64,000 nt of DNA, taken from positions 165,107-229,106 of the forward strand of contig JAJYYK010000004.1 in the NCBI GenBank assembly GCA_021801025.1, read 5' to 3'. The notes beneath the pieces are model-generated. The model was given only the letters and a program-made list of their open reading frames with translations. It had not been told where the DNA came from and did not search any database. The first letter of the stretch is position 1. Each line of letters starts with the position of its first letter. Origin of the DNA: Pseudomonadota bacterium (GTDB lineage Bacteria; Pseudomonadota; Gammaproteobacteria; Burkholderiales; Sulfuriferulaceae). The position numbers and the translations under genes were made by a program. Of the stretch, positions 1 to 7,688 are shown in pieces.

Positions 1-1
1 A

Positions 2-751
2 CAAGCCGGATTGCCAGAGAATTGCGTGCAAGTCATCAACACACCTGACCGTGCTGCGGTGGGCGAACTCATTACCATGCGCGAGTACGTGGATGTGATT
101 GTGCCACGAGGGGGGAAAGGCTTGATAGAACGACTCATGGCCGATGCACGCATTCCGGTAATTAAACACCTGCACGGTGTCTGCCATGTTTATATTGATG
201 TCCATGCCAATGTTGAAAAAGCGGTACGCATTGCCGACAATGCAAAAACCAGCCGCTATGGCACCTGTAATACCACTGAAACACTGCTGGTGGCTGAATC
301 GATTGCTGCACAGGTGTTGCCGAAAATTGCCAGCATCTATCGCAGCAAAGGCGTAGAAATGCGCGGTTGTGAGCGCTCACTTTATTTTGTACCGGATGCG
401 AAACCGGCCAGTGAAGAAGACTGGTTCACCGAATATTTGGCACCGATTATTTCCATCCGTGTGGTCAAGGATATGGATGAAGCCATTGCCCACATTGCCC
501 ATTATGGTTCACAACACACTGATGCCATTGTGACGGAAGACTATACGCTGGCGCGTCGTTTCCTGCGCGAGGTGGATTCCAGCAGCGTCATGGTCAATGC
601 ATCCACTCGTTTTGCCGATGGCTTTGAATACGGTTTGGGAGCTGAAATCGGTATTTCGACCGACAAGATCCATGCTCGCGGGCCTGTAGGTTTAGAGGGT
701 TTGACCTCTCAGAAATGGATTGTATTGGGCGATGGGCACGTGCGTGGTTGA
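2..751 (+). CDS. proA: Gamma-glutamyl phosphate reductase, C-terminal part (5' end outside the window)
   Basis: Second step of proline synthesis: NADPH-dependent reduction of gamma-glutamyl phosphate to glutamate semialdehyde in the cytosol. The reading frame is open from base 2 to the TGA at 749-751 and gives about 249 residues, roughly the C-terminal 60% of a protein usually near 420 residues. The fragment begins with the family sequence [11 protein letters not shown] and contains the catalytic cysteine in [12 protein letters not shown], followed by the C-terminal [13 protein letters not shown] segment typical of ProA. It is the upstream member of a compact run with nadD, whose start lies inside the proA end. 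The missing N-terminus is due to the window edge, not to a mutation. Confidence 0.95.
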   Translation, partial: QAGLPENCVQVINTPDRAAVGELITMREYVDVIVPRGGKGLIERLMADARIPVIKHLHGVCHVYIDVHANVEKAVRIADNAKTSRYGTCNTTETLLVAESIAAQVLPKIASIYRSKGVEMRGCERSLYFVPDAKPASEEDWFTEYLAPIISIRVVKDMDEAIAHIAHYGSQHTDAIVTEDYTLARRFLREVDSSSVMVNASTRFADGFEYGLGAEIGISTDKIHARGPVGLEGLTSQKWIVLGDGHVRG

Positions 752-1439
752 AACGATTGCTCATGCACCCATAGGCATTTTTGGCGGCACTTTTGACCCC
801 ATTCATTTTGGTCACCTGCGTTTGGCAGAAGAACTGGCGGAATCACTGGCACTCGAAACCGTGCGGTTCATGCCAACAGGCTGCCCTCCACACCGTAAAC
901 CACCGCATACCGATGCGGCGCATCGGTTGGCCATGGTACAACGCGCCACACAAAACAACCCTCGTTTCGAGGTTGATACGAGAGAAATCGCCCAGCAAGG
1001 CATCTCTTACACAGTCGAAACCCTGCATGCGCTGCGGCAAGAATTGGGCTCACGCCGTCCCATCTGCCTGCTGCTCGGTGCCGATGCATTTTTAGGCTTG
1101 CCTCACTGGCACCACTGGGAAGAATTGTTTGATTTGGCGCACATTGCTGTGGCGCACCGCCCAGGGTTTCCACAAGTCGCCTGGCAGAACGCCATGCCGG
1201 AATCACTGCGTGGCGTATTGTCTTCGCGTCAAAGCACGGTTACAGCGCTACAACATGCCCCTGCCGGCAACCTGGTCACACTGGCCATTACAGCGTTAGA
1301 TATCTCAGCAACCCACATTCGGGACACTTTGCAAGCGGGGCGTAACCCGCGTTACTTGCTGCCGGACACTGTACTCGATTACATTTACGCCCATCAACTT
1401 TATCTTTCACCCCACATTGAAAACACATCCAAATTATGA
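732..1439 (+). CDS. nadD: Nicotinate-nucleotide adenylyltransferase
   Basis: Transfers AMP from ATP to nicotinate mononucleotide to make deamido-NAD in NAD synthesis. The N-terminal [14 protein letters not shown] is the nucleotidyltransferase signature (GGTFDPxHxGH), and ISATHIR near the C-terminus is the second nucleotide-binding motif (ISxTxIR). About 235 residues, usual for the family. The ATG at 732 is preferred over the upstream TTG at 720; a GTG at 744 is also possible. All three overlap the end of proA, so translation is probably coupled. The stop overlaps the rsfS start as ATGA. Confidence 0.95.
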   Translation: MGTCVVETIAHAPIGIFGGTFDPIHFGHLRLAEELAESLALETVRFMPTGCPPHRKPPHTDAAHRLAMVQRATQNNPRFEVDTREIAQQGISYTVETLHALRQELGSRRPICLLLGADAFLGLPHWHHWEELFDLAHIAVAHRPGFPQVAWQNAMPESLRGVLSSRQSTVTALQHAPAGNLVTLAITALDISATHIRDTLQAGRNPRYLLPDTVLDYIYAHQLYLSPHIENTSKL

Positions 1440-1795
1440 ATATTGATCAAATTGTAGCCGCCGTTGTTGAAGCCATCGAAGACATTAAAGGTAAAGATAT
1501 CATCGTGATGGATGTCGCCGCCCAAAGCCCCCTGTTCGAACGCATGGTTGTGGCGAGTGCCGACTCCACCCGCCAGACCCGCGCCATTGTTGAAAATGTG
1601 GAAGAAAAGCTGAAAGCTTTAGGCGTCAATGGTCGTGGACTGGAAGGCAAAACGAACGGAGAATGGGTCTTACTGGATCTGGGTAGCGTCATTGTCCATG
1701 TCATGCAACCTGCCGTACGCCAGTATTACAGCCTGGAAACCCTGTGGAGCACAGGTGCTACGCCACCCGGTACACCCACCAGTCATCAGGCATAA
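1436..1795 (+). CDS. rsfS: Ribosomal silencing factor RsfS
   Basis: Binds ribosomal protein L14 and blocks joining of the ribosomal subunits when nutrients are short. The 119-residue product has the small RsfS/YbeB/Iojap fold, with the conserved stretches DIKGKDIIVMDV, SADSTRQTRAIVENVEEKL and WVLLDLGSVIVHV. It overlaps nadD by 4 bases and abuts rlmH directly, the common nadD-rsfS-rlmH arrangement of proteobacteria. Confidence 0.95.
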   Translation: MNIDQIVAAVVEAIEDIKGKDIIVMDVAAQSPLFERMVVASADSTRQTRAIVENVEEKLKALGVNGRGLEGKTNGEWVLLDLGSVIVHVMQPAVRQYYSLETLWSTGATPPGTPTSHQA

Positions 1796-2266
1796 ATGAA
1801 GCTTCACCTGCTTGCCATAGGTCAGAAAATGCCTGATTGGGTAAGCCGTGGCTATCAGGAATATAGCAAACGCATGACACGTGAAGTAATGTTGAACCTG
1901 ATTGAACTCAAAGCTGAAAAACGCAGTAGCGCTACAAGCGTCGAACACATCAAAGCCGCAGAACGTGACCGTATCCTCGCACACCTTCCACCCCGCAGCA
2001 GCTTGTGGGTGCTGGATGAACACGGCGAACAAGTCACGACCCTGGCGCTAGCTGAGGGATTGCGCATCGCGATGACCGAAGGACAGGACATCTGTTGTGT
2101 CATCGGCGGCGCCGATGGCTTGCACGAAGACATTAAATCCCGTGCCAGCAAACTGATCGCGCTTTCACGCCTCACCCTGCCCCACGCGCTGGTGCGCGTC
2201 TTGCTGGCGGAACAACTTTACCGGGCGCTGAGCATACTCAACCACCACCCCTATCACCGTGAATAA
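1796..2266 (+). CDS. rlmH: 23S rRNA (pseudouridine-1915-N3) methyltransferase
   Basis: SPOUT-class methyltransferase that modifies pseudouridine 1915 in helix 69 of 23S rRNA. It has 156 residues, the usual length. The knotted C-terminal half is clear: VIGGADGLHEDI is the SAM-binding loop, and the protein ends in EQLYRALSILNHHPYHRE, the signature tail of RlmH. Its ATG follows the rsfS stop with no gap, and its end overlaps the maf start by 8 bases. Confidence 0.96.
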   Translation: MKLHLLAIGQKMPDWVSRGYQEYSKRMTREVMLNLIELKAEKRSSATSVEHIKAAERDRILAHLPPRSSLWVLDEHGEQVTTLALAEGLRIAMTEGQDICCVIGGADGLHEDIKSRASKLIALSRLTLPHALVRVLLAEQLYRALSILNHHPYHRE

Positions 2267-2861
2267 ATTCCCTCCACGCATCTATCTCGCATCACGTTCA
2301 CCACGTCGCCGCGAACTGCTCGATCAAATCGGTGTTGCGCATGACGTTTTAAATACCGACATCGACGAATCCGCTTTACCCGGCGAAACACCTTCCAGTT
2401 ATGTCCTGCGCATCGCCACCGCCAAAGCATACACCGGCTGGCAAGCCATGTTAACACTCGGGCTACCCCGTCTGCCCGTTCTGGCTGCAGACACCTGCGT
2501 GACGCTGGACGGGGAAATCTTCGGCAAACCGGGCAACCCACAAGTCGCCTCGGCCATGTTGCGGCGACTATCGGGACGCAGTCATCAAGTGTTGACTGCC
2601 ATCGCACTGTACACCGGCTCACACTGTTTCAGTGCGGTCTCCACCTCGACGGTCAGCTTTCGCAGTCTGGATGAAAACGACATCGCGCACTACATCGCCA
2701 GCGGTGAACCTCTGGACAAAGCGGGCAGCTATGCTATACAAGGGCTCGCCGCCCAATTTATTTGTCATTTAGACGGCAGTTATTCCGGTGTCATGGGACT
2801 GCCTGTTTTTGAAACCACCCAACTTTTGGAGCAGGTTTGGTACCAACGGCATAACAATTAA
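2259..2861 (+). CDS. maf: Maf family nucleotide pyrophosphatase
   Basis: House-cleaning nucleoside triphosphate pyrophosphatase of the Maf/YhdE type, hydrolysing non-canonical nucleotides or dTTP/UTP to monophosphates. The N-terminal LASRSPRRRELL is the diagnostic Maf motif, and the acidic catalytic region is around VLAADTCVTLDGEIFGKP. 200 residues, full length. It starts at a GTG inside the end of rlmH. It is the last gene of this plus-strand run and is followed at once by a perfect terminator hairpin that begins in its last codons. Confidence 0.94.
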   Translation: MNKFPPRIYLASRSPRRRELLDQIGVAHDVLNTDIDESALPGETPSSYVLRIATAKAYTGWQAMLTLGLPRLPVLAADTCVTLDGEIFGKPGNPQVASAMLRRLSGRSHQVLTAIALYTGSHCFSAVSTSTVSFRSLDENDIAHYIASGEPLDKAGSYAIQGLAAQFICHLDGSYSGVMGLPVFETTQLLEQVWYQRHNN

Positions 2862-2892
2862 AACGCCAGGCGCAAGCCTGGCGTTTTAATTG
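2855..2892. terminator. Two-way intrinsic terminator between maf and the sox operon
   Basis: A perfect 17-bp stem (2855-2871 with 2876-2892) is closed by a GCAA tetraloop and flanked by an A-tract on one side and a T-tract on the other. It can therefore end transcription from maf on the plus strand and from the convergent sox operon on the minus strand. The left arm overlaps the stop codon of maf. Confidence 0.93.
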
Positions 2893-2932
2893 TGGTCCAT
2901 GTCCAAAACCGGGACACAGATGAGACCACGAA

Positions 2933-3421
2933 TTACATCGACGGATCAACTACATAATGTTTCCGCGCTTGTAAAAATGCCACTTCAGCAAAACCTGAAG
3001 GCACAATATCGCTTTCCTTGACCCCATAAAGACTATGGTAATCAATACCCTGCTCCATTAATGTATTATTACACACCATAAATTGTACGCCGTGACTGCG
3101 TAAATTATCGAGTTGTGCTTTTTGATCATCGGTAGGCGCTTTCAACCAGGCCAACCCCTTGGCATACATCACCACCTTCACGTTGAGCTTGCCACCCCAA
3201 GTATCCACAGCCTTGAGTGAATTGGCAATATTGCGCAGTTTCATGGGCAACACCATTTCGTTCGTTAAGGCCACCACCACATTCATTTTGCCGAATTGAT
3301 CATGGGTAATATGGGGTTTGACATAAGCTGAAGCCGCTGCGGCGTCATCGGCAAAAGTGGGGGTACTGAAAGCCAATGCGCTGGCGAGCAAAGACAGCAT
3401 GAGTGGATGTTGAAGTTTCAT
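2933..3421 (-). CDS. Secreted DsrE-like protein, distal gene of the sox operon
   Basis: 162 residues with an N-terminal signal peptide (hydrophobic residues 8-20, likely cut after TFA at about 24). The mature part resembles the DsrE/DsrF-like fold: a beta strand NVVVALTNE, then LNVKVVMYAKGL, and a cysteine at about residue 117 in VQFMVCNNTL, the place where DsrE and TusD proteins carry a sulfur-accepting cysteine. A strong AAGGAG ribosome site precedes the start. It lies 83 bp behind soxB and is the last gene before the terminator. By position and fold it may bind or carry sulfane sulfur in the periplasm. No exact family function is known to me. Confidence 0.8.
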   Translation of the reverse strand: MKLQHPLMLSLLASALAFSTPTFADDAAAASAYVKPHITHDQFGKMNVVVALTNEMVLPMKLRNIANSLKAVDTWGGKLNVKVVMYAKGLAWLKAPTDDQKAQLDNLRSHGVQFMVCNNTLMEQGIDYHSLYGVKESDIVPSGFAEVAFLQARKHYVVDPSM

Positions 3422-3504
3422 GGTTTGTTTCTCCTTGTAAATTTATAGTTTAAGATACGTCTGTCTGGAACTCATTAAAGAACAAATGTATCTCATACCG
3501 AGAG

Positions 3505-5223
3505 CTAGCAATGAATTTCCAGCCCGGGATTGTTGCCTACACCCAGTAATTTGGGTTCATTGATATGGCGCAAATTGACGGTTTTCACATCGAGCAGATA
3601 TTCGGAGACCACATCCCATATGGGCGCACCGGTGGCACCTTCGGCCATGGGTGCCCAGCCTGCCACTTTGTAAATTTTTGTCGGAGATATTGGTTTTCCA
3701 TGCAAAGTCATGTCACTAATGCGTTGCCCGCTTGGGGCATTGGGGTTGATACTGTAGTGCATCCCGCCAACACGGATCATGTCTCCCCCCTGTTGCAGAT
3801 AGGGGTCAGGGTTGAACAAATTATCGCACACGTCCTCCATAATCGATTTGATGGTGTCACCGCGCATCTCAATCAACGTGGTAGTGGGGTAAGTGATGGC
3901 GGTTTGGTCCATCAAATGTTCCATGGTGATGGTGTCGCCGGGCAATAAACTGGTGCCCCAACGAAATCCGGGCGAAAATGAAATTTCGGCGTTTTTGACT
4001 TTCATCAGGGCATCCATGATGACCTGGTCGAAGCTGCCAATAAAGTTGTCACGACGGTAAAGTAAACTTTCAGTCCCGGCAAGCGGTTGACTCAATTGCG
4101 AGGAGAAGGGTACGCGCATGGTGTTGATCCATGACGTCATGTTCGGGTCTGCGGGCAGCAGGTTGGAAAACACCGGCATGAGCCGGTAGCGCCAATCCTG
4201 TAACTTGCCATTGCGCACATCAAAATCCATCACACCCAGAAATTTGCCATTGGACCCTGCATTGGTGACCAGGGTGGTACCAGACGCATTCTTGACAGGA
4301 ACAGGACGCGGCACCCCATCATGGGTGTGTCCACCGAAGATGACATCAATACCTGTCACGCGCGAAGCCAGTTTCAAATCTACATCCATGCCATTGTGCG
4401 ACAACAACACCACGATTTGCGCACCCTTGGCACGCACGGTGTTAACGTGAGTTTGCAAACCTTCTTCCTGTATACCAAACTGCCAGTCTGGCACCAGATA
4501 ACGCGGGTGTGAAATCGGCACATAGGGGAAAGCCTGGCCGATGATCGCCACTTGCACCCCATTGATCGATTTGATGACCCAAGGCTTAAACACCGGATCG
4601 CCGAAATCTTTGGTGGTCACATTTTGAGCGATAAAATCGATATGTCCGGTTAAATCTTTATTGATGATTTCCGTAACACGATCTGCGCCATAGGTAAATT
4701 CCCAATGGGCAGTCATCACATCCACCCCCAGCAATTTGCTGGCATCCACCATATCCTGCGCCTTGCTCCACAACGCGGTCGCCGAACCCTGCCATGTGTC
4801 TCCACCATCCAGCAACAAGCTGCCAGGGCGCGAAGCACGCACCTGGTCAACCAGCGTCTTCAAGTGAGCGAAGCCGCCGACCTTGCCATAACGCTGTGCC
4901 GCAGCGCGAAAATCCAGGCAAGTGAGCGCATACGCCTCTTTAGTGCCAGGACGGAGGCCGTAATAGCGCAGGAAGTGCTCACCCACCAAATGAGGAGGCT
5001 GGCCTTTCGCTGCACCCACGCCGATGTTAATGTTGGGTTCACGGAAATAAATGGGTAACAACTGGGCATGACAATCGGTCATGTGCATCAAAGACACATT
5101 GCCAAAAGCAGGTAAATCGTAAAATCCTGTTGCTTCGCCAGCCAACGCAGAGCGACTGTTTAATACGGCACCTGAGGCGGCAGCAGTGGCCAACAATTGT
5201 ATAAATTCACGACGGTTCATCAT
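3505..5223 (-). CDS. soxB: Thiosulfohydrolase SoxB
   Basis: Periplasmic dimanganese enzyme that hydrolyses the sulfonate from SoxY-bound cysteine S-thiosulfonate, releasing sulfate. 572 residues, the usual size. The N-terminus (MNRREF followed by a hydrophobic stretch to ALA at about 28) is a Tat-type signal. Metallophosphoesterase motifs follow in order: MTDCHAQ (Asp50, His52), LDGGDTWQGS, the SoxB-typical HWEFTYG, an Asn in IAQNV, LLSHNGMDVD and GGHTHDGVP; then the 5'-nucleotidase-like C-terminal domain. An AGGA site stands 7 bases before the first ATG; the second ATG at 5220 is an alternative. Transcribed after soxY and soxZ. Confidence 0.97.
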   Translation of the reverse strand: MMNRREFIQLLATAAASGAVLNSRSALAGEATGFYDLPAFGNVSLMHMTDCHAQLLPIYFREPNINIGVGAAKGQPPHLVGEHFLRYYGLRPGTKEAYALTCLDFRAAAQRYGKVGGFAHLKTLVDQVRASRPGSLLLDGGDTWQGSATALWSKAQDMVDASKLLGVDVMTAHWEFTYGADRVTEIINKDLTGHIDFIAQNVTTKDFGDPVFKPWVIKSINGVQVAIIGQAFPYVPISHPRYLVPDWQFGIQEEGLQTHVNTVRAKGAQIVVLLSHNGMDVDLKLASRVTGIDVIFGGHTHDGVPRPVPVKNASGTTLVTNAGSNGKFLGVMDFDVRNGKLQDWRYRLMPVFSNLLPADPNMTSWINTMRVPFSSQLSQPLAGTESLLYRRDNFIGSFDQVIMDALMKVKNAEISFSPGFRWGTSLLPGDTITMEHLMDQTAITYPTTTLIEMRGDTIKSIMEDVCDNLFNPDPYLQQGGDMIRVGGMHYSINPNAPSGQRISDMTLHGKPISPTKIYKVAGWAPMAEGATGAPIWDVVSEYLLDVKTVNLRHINEPKLLGVGNNPGLEIHC

Positions 5224-5319
5224 CGGTATATCCTAATGGGCGTTATCTACCCGTTTCTGTTATGCGGAAAAGAGCCAGCAGCGTCCCAACGATCGACTAC
5301 TGGGAACAGTGACCTATGG

Positions 5320-5640
5320 TCAACTGACGCTGGTTTGCAAAGTGTCGCTGTCACCAAGATTGTCCAACCAGTTGATCACCAGCGCATCACCCGCTTTGGC
5401 CCCTTTCACCCGAAAATCAAAGAACGGGTTTTTAGAAATGGCGATACCCAAATCTGCATCGAGCACCGTTTTACCATTCAGGGTGACAGTAAGTTGTTTG
5501 ATAAAATGCGCAGGAATCACCTCTCCTGTTTTGGCGTTTTTGATTAAACCTGTGTCCATGGGGTGCATGATCAATATTTTAATGTCCGCCACATCGCCGG
5601 TACTCATCTTTGCCCGTGCTTTAATGCTGTGTTGTGCCAT
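5320..5640 (-). CDS. soxZ: Sulfur-carrier subunit SoxZ
   Basis: Partner of SoxY in the heterodimeric periplasmic carrier that holds sulfur intermediates during Sox oxidation. The 106-residue protein has no signal peptide, as is normal for SoxZ, which travels through Tat bound to SoxY. The family stretches IKILIMHPMDTGL, IPAHFIKQLTV, ISKNPFFDFRVKGAKAGD and the end INWLDNLGDSD are all present. An AAGGA ribosome site lies 8 bases upstream of the ATG. The 98-bp spacer to soxY is unusually long for a soxYZ pair and holds a direct repeat. Confidence 0.96.
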   Translation of the reverse strand: MAQHSIKARAKMSTGDVADIKILIMHPMDTGLIKNAKTGEVIPAHFIKQLTVTLNGKTVLDADLGIAISKNPFFDFRVKGAKAGDALVINWLDNLGDSDTLQTSVS

Positions 5641-5738
5641 GTTAACTATTCCTTGTTTGTATTGGGTTTAACTGTCATCGTTGCGGTTGCCATCACCGCA
5701 CCAGTCAGATATGCCACATTAAATTTCAGTTATTGGGT
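5641..5738. repeat. 13-base direct repeat in the soxY-soxZ spacer
   Basis: On the minus strand the string GTTAAACCCAATA occurs twice, once across the soxY stop codon (the copy begins at about 5751) and again about 75 bases later, just before the soxZ ribosome site. Between them a short hairpin (TGCGGT with ACCGCA, on the plus strand) is visible. The arrangement looks like the scar of a small duplication or insertion between two genes that are normally tightly linked. No open frame lies in it. Confidence 0.5.
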
Positions 5739-6194
5739 TTAACCGCCGCAACCGCCAGCGGTCACCTTGATCATTTTTGCTGCCGTCCACGCCTTACCGT
5801 CAGCAATGACAATGGCACGCACATTCGCAGTTTTGCCCATTTTGATCTTGGTGCCAATAAATGGCAGCGCACCATTGCTGAACCTGAAACTGGCTGCCAA
5901 AGGATTGGGGTTTTGTTCGGCAATGATGTCAATCCGTTGGGTATTGGGTATACTGCTGGTCACTTCAATCGGCACCACTGAACCGTCTTCAGCAATGTCC
6001 GGCGCCATTAAAATGATGTCCGGACTCTCCACAAGCGTAAGATTACCCAAATCTTTAAGCACATCCGGGACGGTTTTGGCGCCAAATGCACTGGCATTCC
6101 AGCCTGCGAAGGCATTGCGGGTAGCAGACAACAGGCCCAGCATGGCAACCATGCTGCCCGCTTTGCTAAAAAATGTACGACGAGAAATGTTCAT
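5739..6194 (-). CDS. soxY: Sulfur-carrier subunit SoxY
   Basis: Covalent carrier of Sox intermediates in the periplasm. The protein ends in GGCGG, the swinging arm whose cysteine (about residue 149) bears the sulfur. The N-terminus, ISRRTFF with SKAGSMVAML after it, is a twin-arginine signal. The ATG at 6194 is chosen because it places the RR motif at residues 5-6, as in other SoxY; an in-frame extension to 6251 lacks family similarity. About 151 residues, normal length. It follows a dsrE-like gene and precedes soxZ. Neither soxAX, which load thiosulfate on the arm, nor soxCD is in the window. Confidence 0.96.
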   Translation of the reverse strand: MNISRRTFFSKAGSMVAMLGLLSATRNAFAGWNASAFGAKTVPDVLKDLGNLTLVESPDIILMAPDIAEDGSVVPIEVTSSIPNTQRIDIIAEQNPNPLAASFRFSNGALPFIGTKIKMGKTANVRAIVIADGKAWTAAKMIKVTAGGCGG

Positions 6195-6251
6195 AATGGC
6201 CTCAGTAATAATGATAGTTAAACTTGGTGAACACAAAGGTATGTTGGGCAA

Positions 6252-6779
6252 TTATTGGGCAGGCTTGTCCTGTGGGCTGGGTAAAGCCAAAGCATAACCC
6301 AATTGCTCATAATGGGCGATGGTCGGATAAGCGCCGGGATTCACAACAGCAGGTGTACTATCACTTAATCCGTCCATGTCTTGAGGTTTTAGACCTGCGC
6401 CATGTACGGAATTACCGCAGAACTCAACTTGTATGCCCTTGTTCGCCAAATCCGCCCAGCCATCGACAGCACCTTGATGATCCAGGTAGTTTTTCTTGGC
6501 AAACATCGCAACTTCCGGGCCTTCAATGACCACGATCAGCTTGGTTCCCGGATATGCGGTAATCCGTTTGGCAACCATCAATCCAAATGAAACATCGCTG
6601 GTGTAATGTGCCTTTAAATCCATCACGACTTTAAGGTTGTGAAATTGCTCTGTAGAGTGATCAATAGCGGTACCACCTGGCGCAAAGCTGTCATCATCAC
6701 TGGCCAGGGCTGGCATCTGTGTTAGCAGCAAAACGCTGGCAAGAGAAAGTAACATGGTCACTGAACTAATTTTTTTCAT
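6252..6779 (-). CDS. Secreted DsrE-like protein, first gene of the sox operon
   Basis: 175 residues with a clear signal peptide (KK, hydrophobic residues 5-20, probable cut after ALA at about 26). The mature protein has DsrE-like features: the strand LKVVMDLKAHY, LIVVIEGPEVAMF, and a cysteine at about residue 121 in IQVEFCGNSV. This cysteine aligns with Cys117 of the distal dsrE-like product and Cys201 of the anti-sigma factor. The end, NPGAYPTIAHYEQLGYA, also aligns with the ends of the other two. An AGAAGGA ribosome site precedes the start, and a good promoter lies about 45 bp upstream. Possible periplasmic sulfur-binding accessory of the Sox system; function inferred only. Confidence 0.8.
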   Translation of the reverse strand: MKKISSVTMLLSLASVLLLTQMPALASDDDSFAPGGTAIDHSTEQFHNLKVVMDLKAHYTSDVSFGLMVAKRITAYPGTKLIVVIEGPEVAMFAKKNYLDHQGAVDGWADLANKGIQVEFCGNSVHGAGLKPQDMDGLSDSTPAVVNPGAYPTIAHYEQLGYALALPSPQDKPAQ

Positions 6780-7127
6780 TGAAAATTCCTTCTAGGTTTA
6801 AATTTTTTACCTTGTTGCAAAATTATCCCGGACTGACATTGACATGTTAATGAGGTAAACGTAGCAAAATCCGGGTTAAAATTCGACATCAGCGCACCAT
6901 ACTGGTTCAAATACGAGCCAATTACCAACGTATGACGGTTGTACACGAATTCTGGTGTACACCCCTTCAAAAAATAACTATGCTACGGTAGTAAGACGGT
7001 GCAGTTAAAAGTTTATTCCAAATTTCTCACTCAAACCACGTCGAACAAAATATATGGAATAAGAATACGGCATACCGCGTCTTATTCTGTATCTGCGGTT
7101 TAAACCCTGTTAGGTGACACATCCATT
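6780..7127. promoter_or_regulatory. 348-bp divergent control region with inverted repeats
   Basis: No gene is seen between the sox operon and the sigma factor gene. Besides the sox promoter it holds two symmetrical sequences. First, TGTACAC (6940-6946) and GTGTACA (6955-6961) form an inverted repeat with an 8-base spacer. Second, TTATTCCA (7013-7020) faces TGGAATAA (7055-7062), and GAATAAGA (7057-7064) also pairs with TCTTATTC (7080-7087) around an inner CGG-CATA-CCG stem. These are candidate operator or ECF promoter elements placed to control both arms; the binding proteins cannot be named. Confidence 0.55.
6822..6850 (-). promoter_or_regulatory. Sigma70-type promoter of the sox operon
   Basis: Reading the minus strand, TTAACA (6845-6850) and GATAAT (6822-6827) are separated by exactly 17 bases, each one mismatch from consensus. 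The predicted transcript starts near 6815 and has a leader of about 35 bases. The spacer contains the tandem TGTCAATGTCA, which could be bound by a regulator. The motif suggests that basal sox transcription does not need the neighbouring ECF sigma factor. Confidence 0.6.
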
Positions 7128-7688
7128 ATGACCATCTTTTCTTTGTTCTGCCGGGCGAACGCTTTTGATCAGCAATTTGCGCAAATTCGTCCCAAGCTGT
7201 ATCGAACAGCCTATTCATGGTGTCACAACGCGGCGATTGCAGATGATTTGGTGCAAGAGGCGCTGACCAAGGGCATCAAGTCCGTCGCACAATTGCATGA
7301 CCCAGCACAATTCAACAGCTGGCTATTCAGAATTATGACCAATTGCTGGCGTGACTATTTCCGGCAACACCGGGAAATGGACGATATTGATGACATGGAC
7401 GATTGTCTGTGTGTCAACGACATCACACCAGAGGACGAACATGCCCAGTCACAAATTATTTACCGCGTACGTGAAGCAATCATGAAGCTGCCGATGGGAC
7501 AGCGTCAAGTGGTCACGCTGGTGGACCTTGAAGAGTTTTCTTATGCTGAAGTGGCAATGATATTGGCGATACCCGTGGGCACGGTGATGAGTCGCCTGTG
7601 TCGTGCACGTCAATTATTACAAACTTTACTGAAAGCGCATGCGCCGCAAATGACTACAAAGAACGGTCTGTTGAGGAGAGTTAAATAA
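7128..7688 (+). CDS. ECF-family RNA polymerase sigma factor
   Basis: 186 residues. Region 2 is visible as LYRTAYSWCHNAAIADDLVQEAL followed in the core-binding/-10 region by FNSWLFRIMTNCWRDYFR; an acidic linker (EMDDIDDMDD) follows; region 4 is LPMGQRQVVTLVDLEEFSYAEVAMIL with the helix-turn-helix IPVGTVMSRLCRARQLL. No extra C-terminal domain is present. The stop overlaps the start of the next gene (TAATG), so sigma and anti-sigma are translationally coupled, as in most ECF pairs. It faces the sox operon across a shared control region. Target promoters are not known. Confident as ECF sigma; the subgroup is not assigned. Confidence 0.93.
   Translation: MTIFSLFCRANAFDQQFAQIRPKLYRTAYSWCHNAAIADDLVQEALTKGIKSVAQLHDPAQFNSWLFRIMTNCWRDYFRQHREMDDIDDMDDCLCVNDITPEDEHAQSQIIYRVREAIMKLPMGQRQVVTLVDLEEFSYAEVAMILAIPVGTVMSRLCRARQLLQTLLKAHAPQMTTKNGLLRRVK

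Noticed and set aside
2862..2932. CRISPR-like symmetry around the terminator
   Set aside because: Only one hairpin occurs, with no repeat-spacer series; no CRISPR array was seen in the window.
3565..3948. Long plus-strand frames opposite soxB
   Set aside because: They are opposite-strand shadows of a strongly conserved gene, without recognisable domains.
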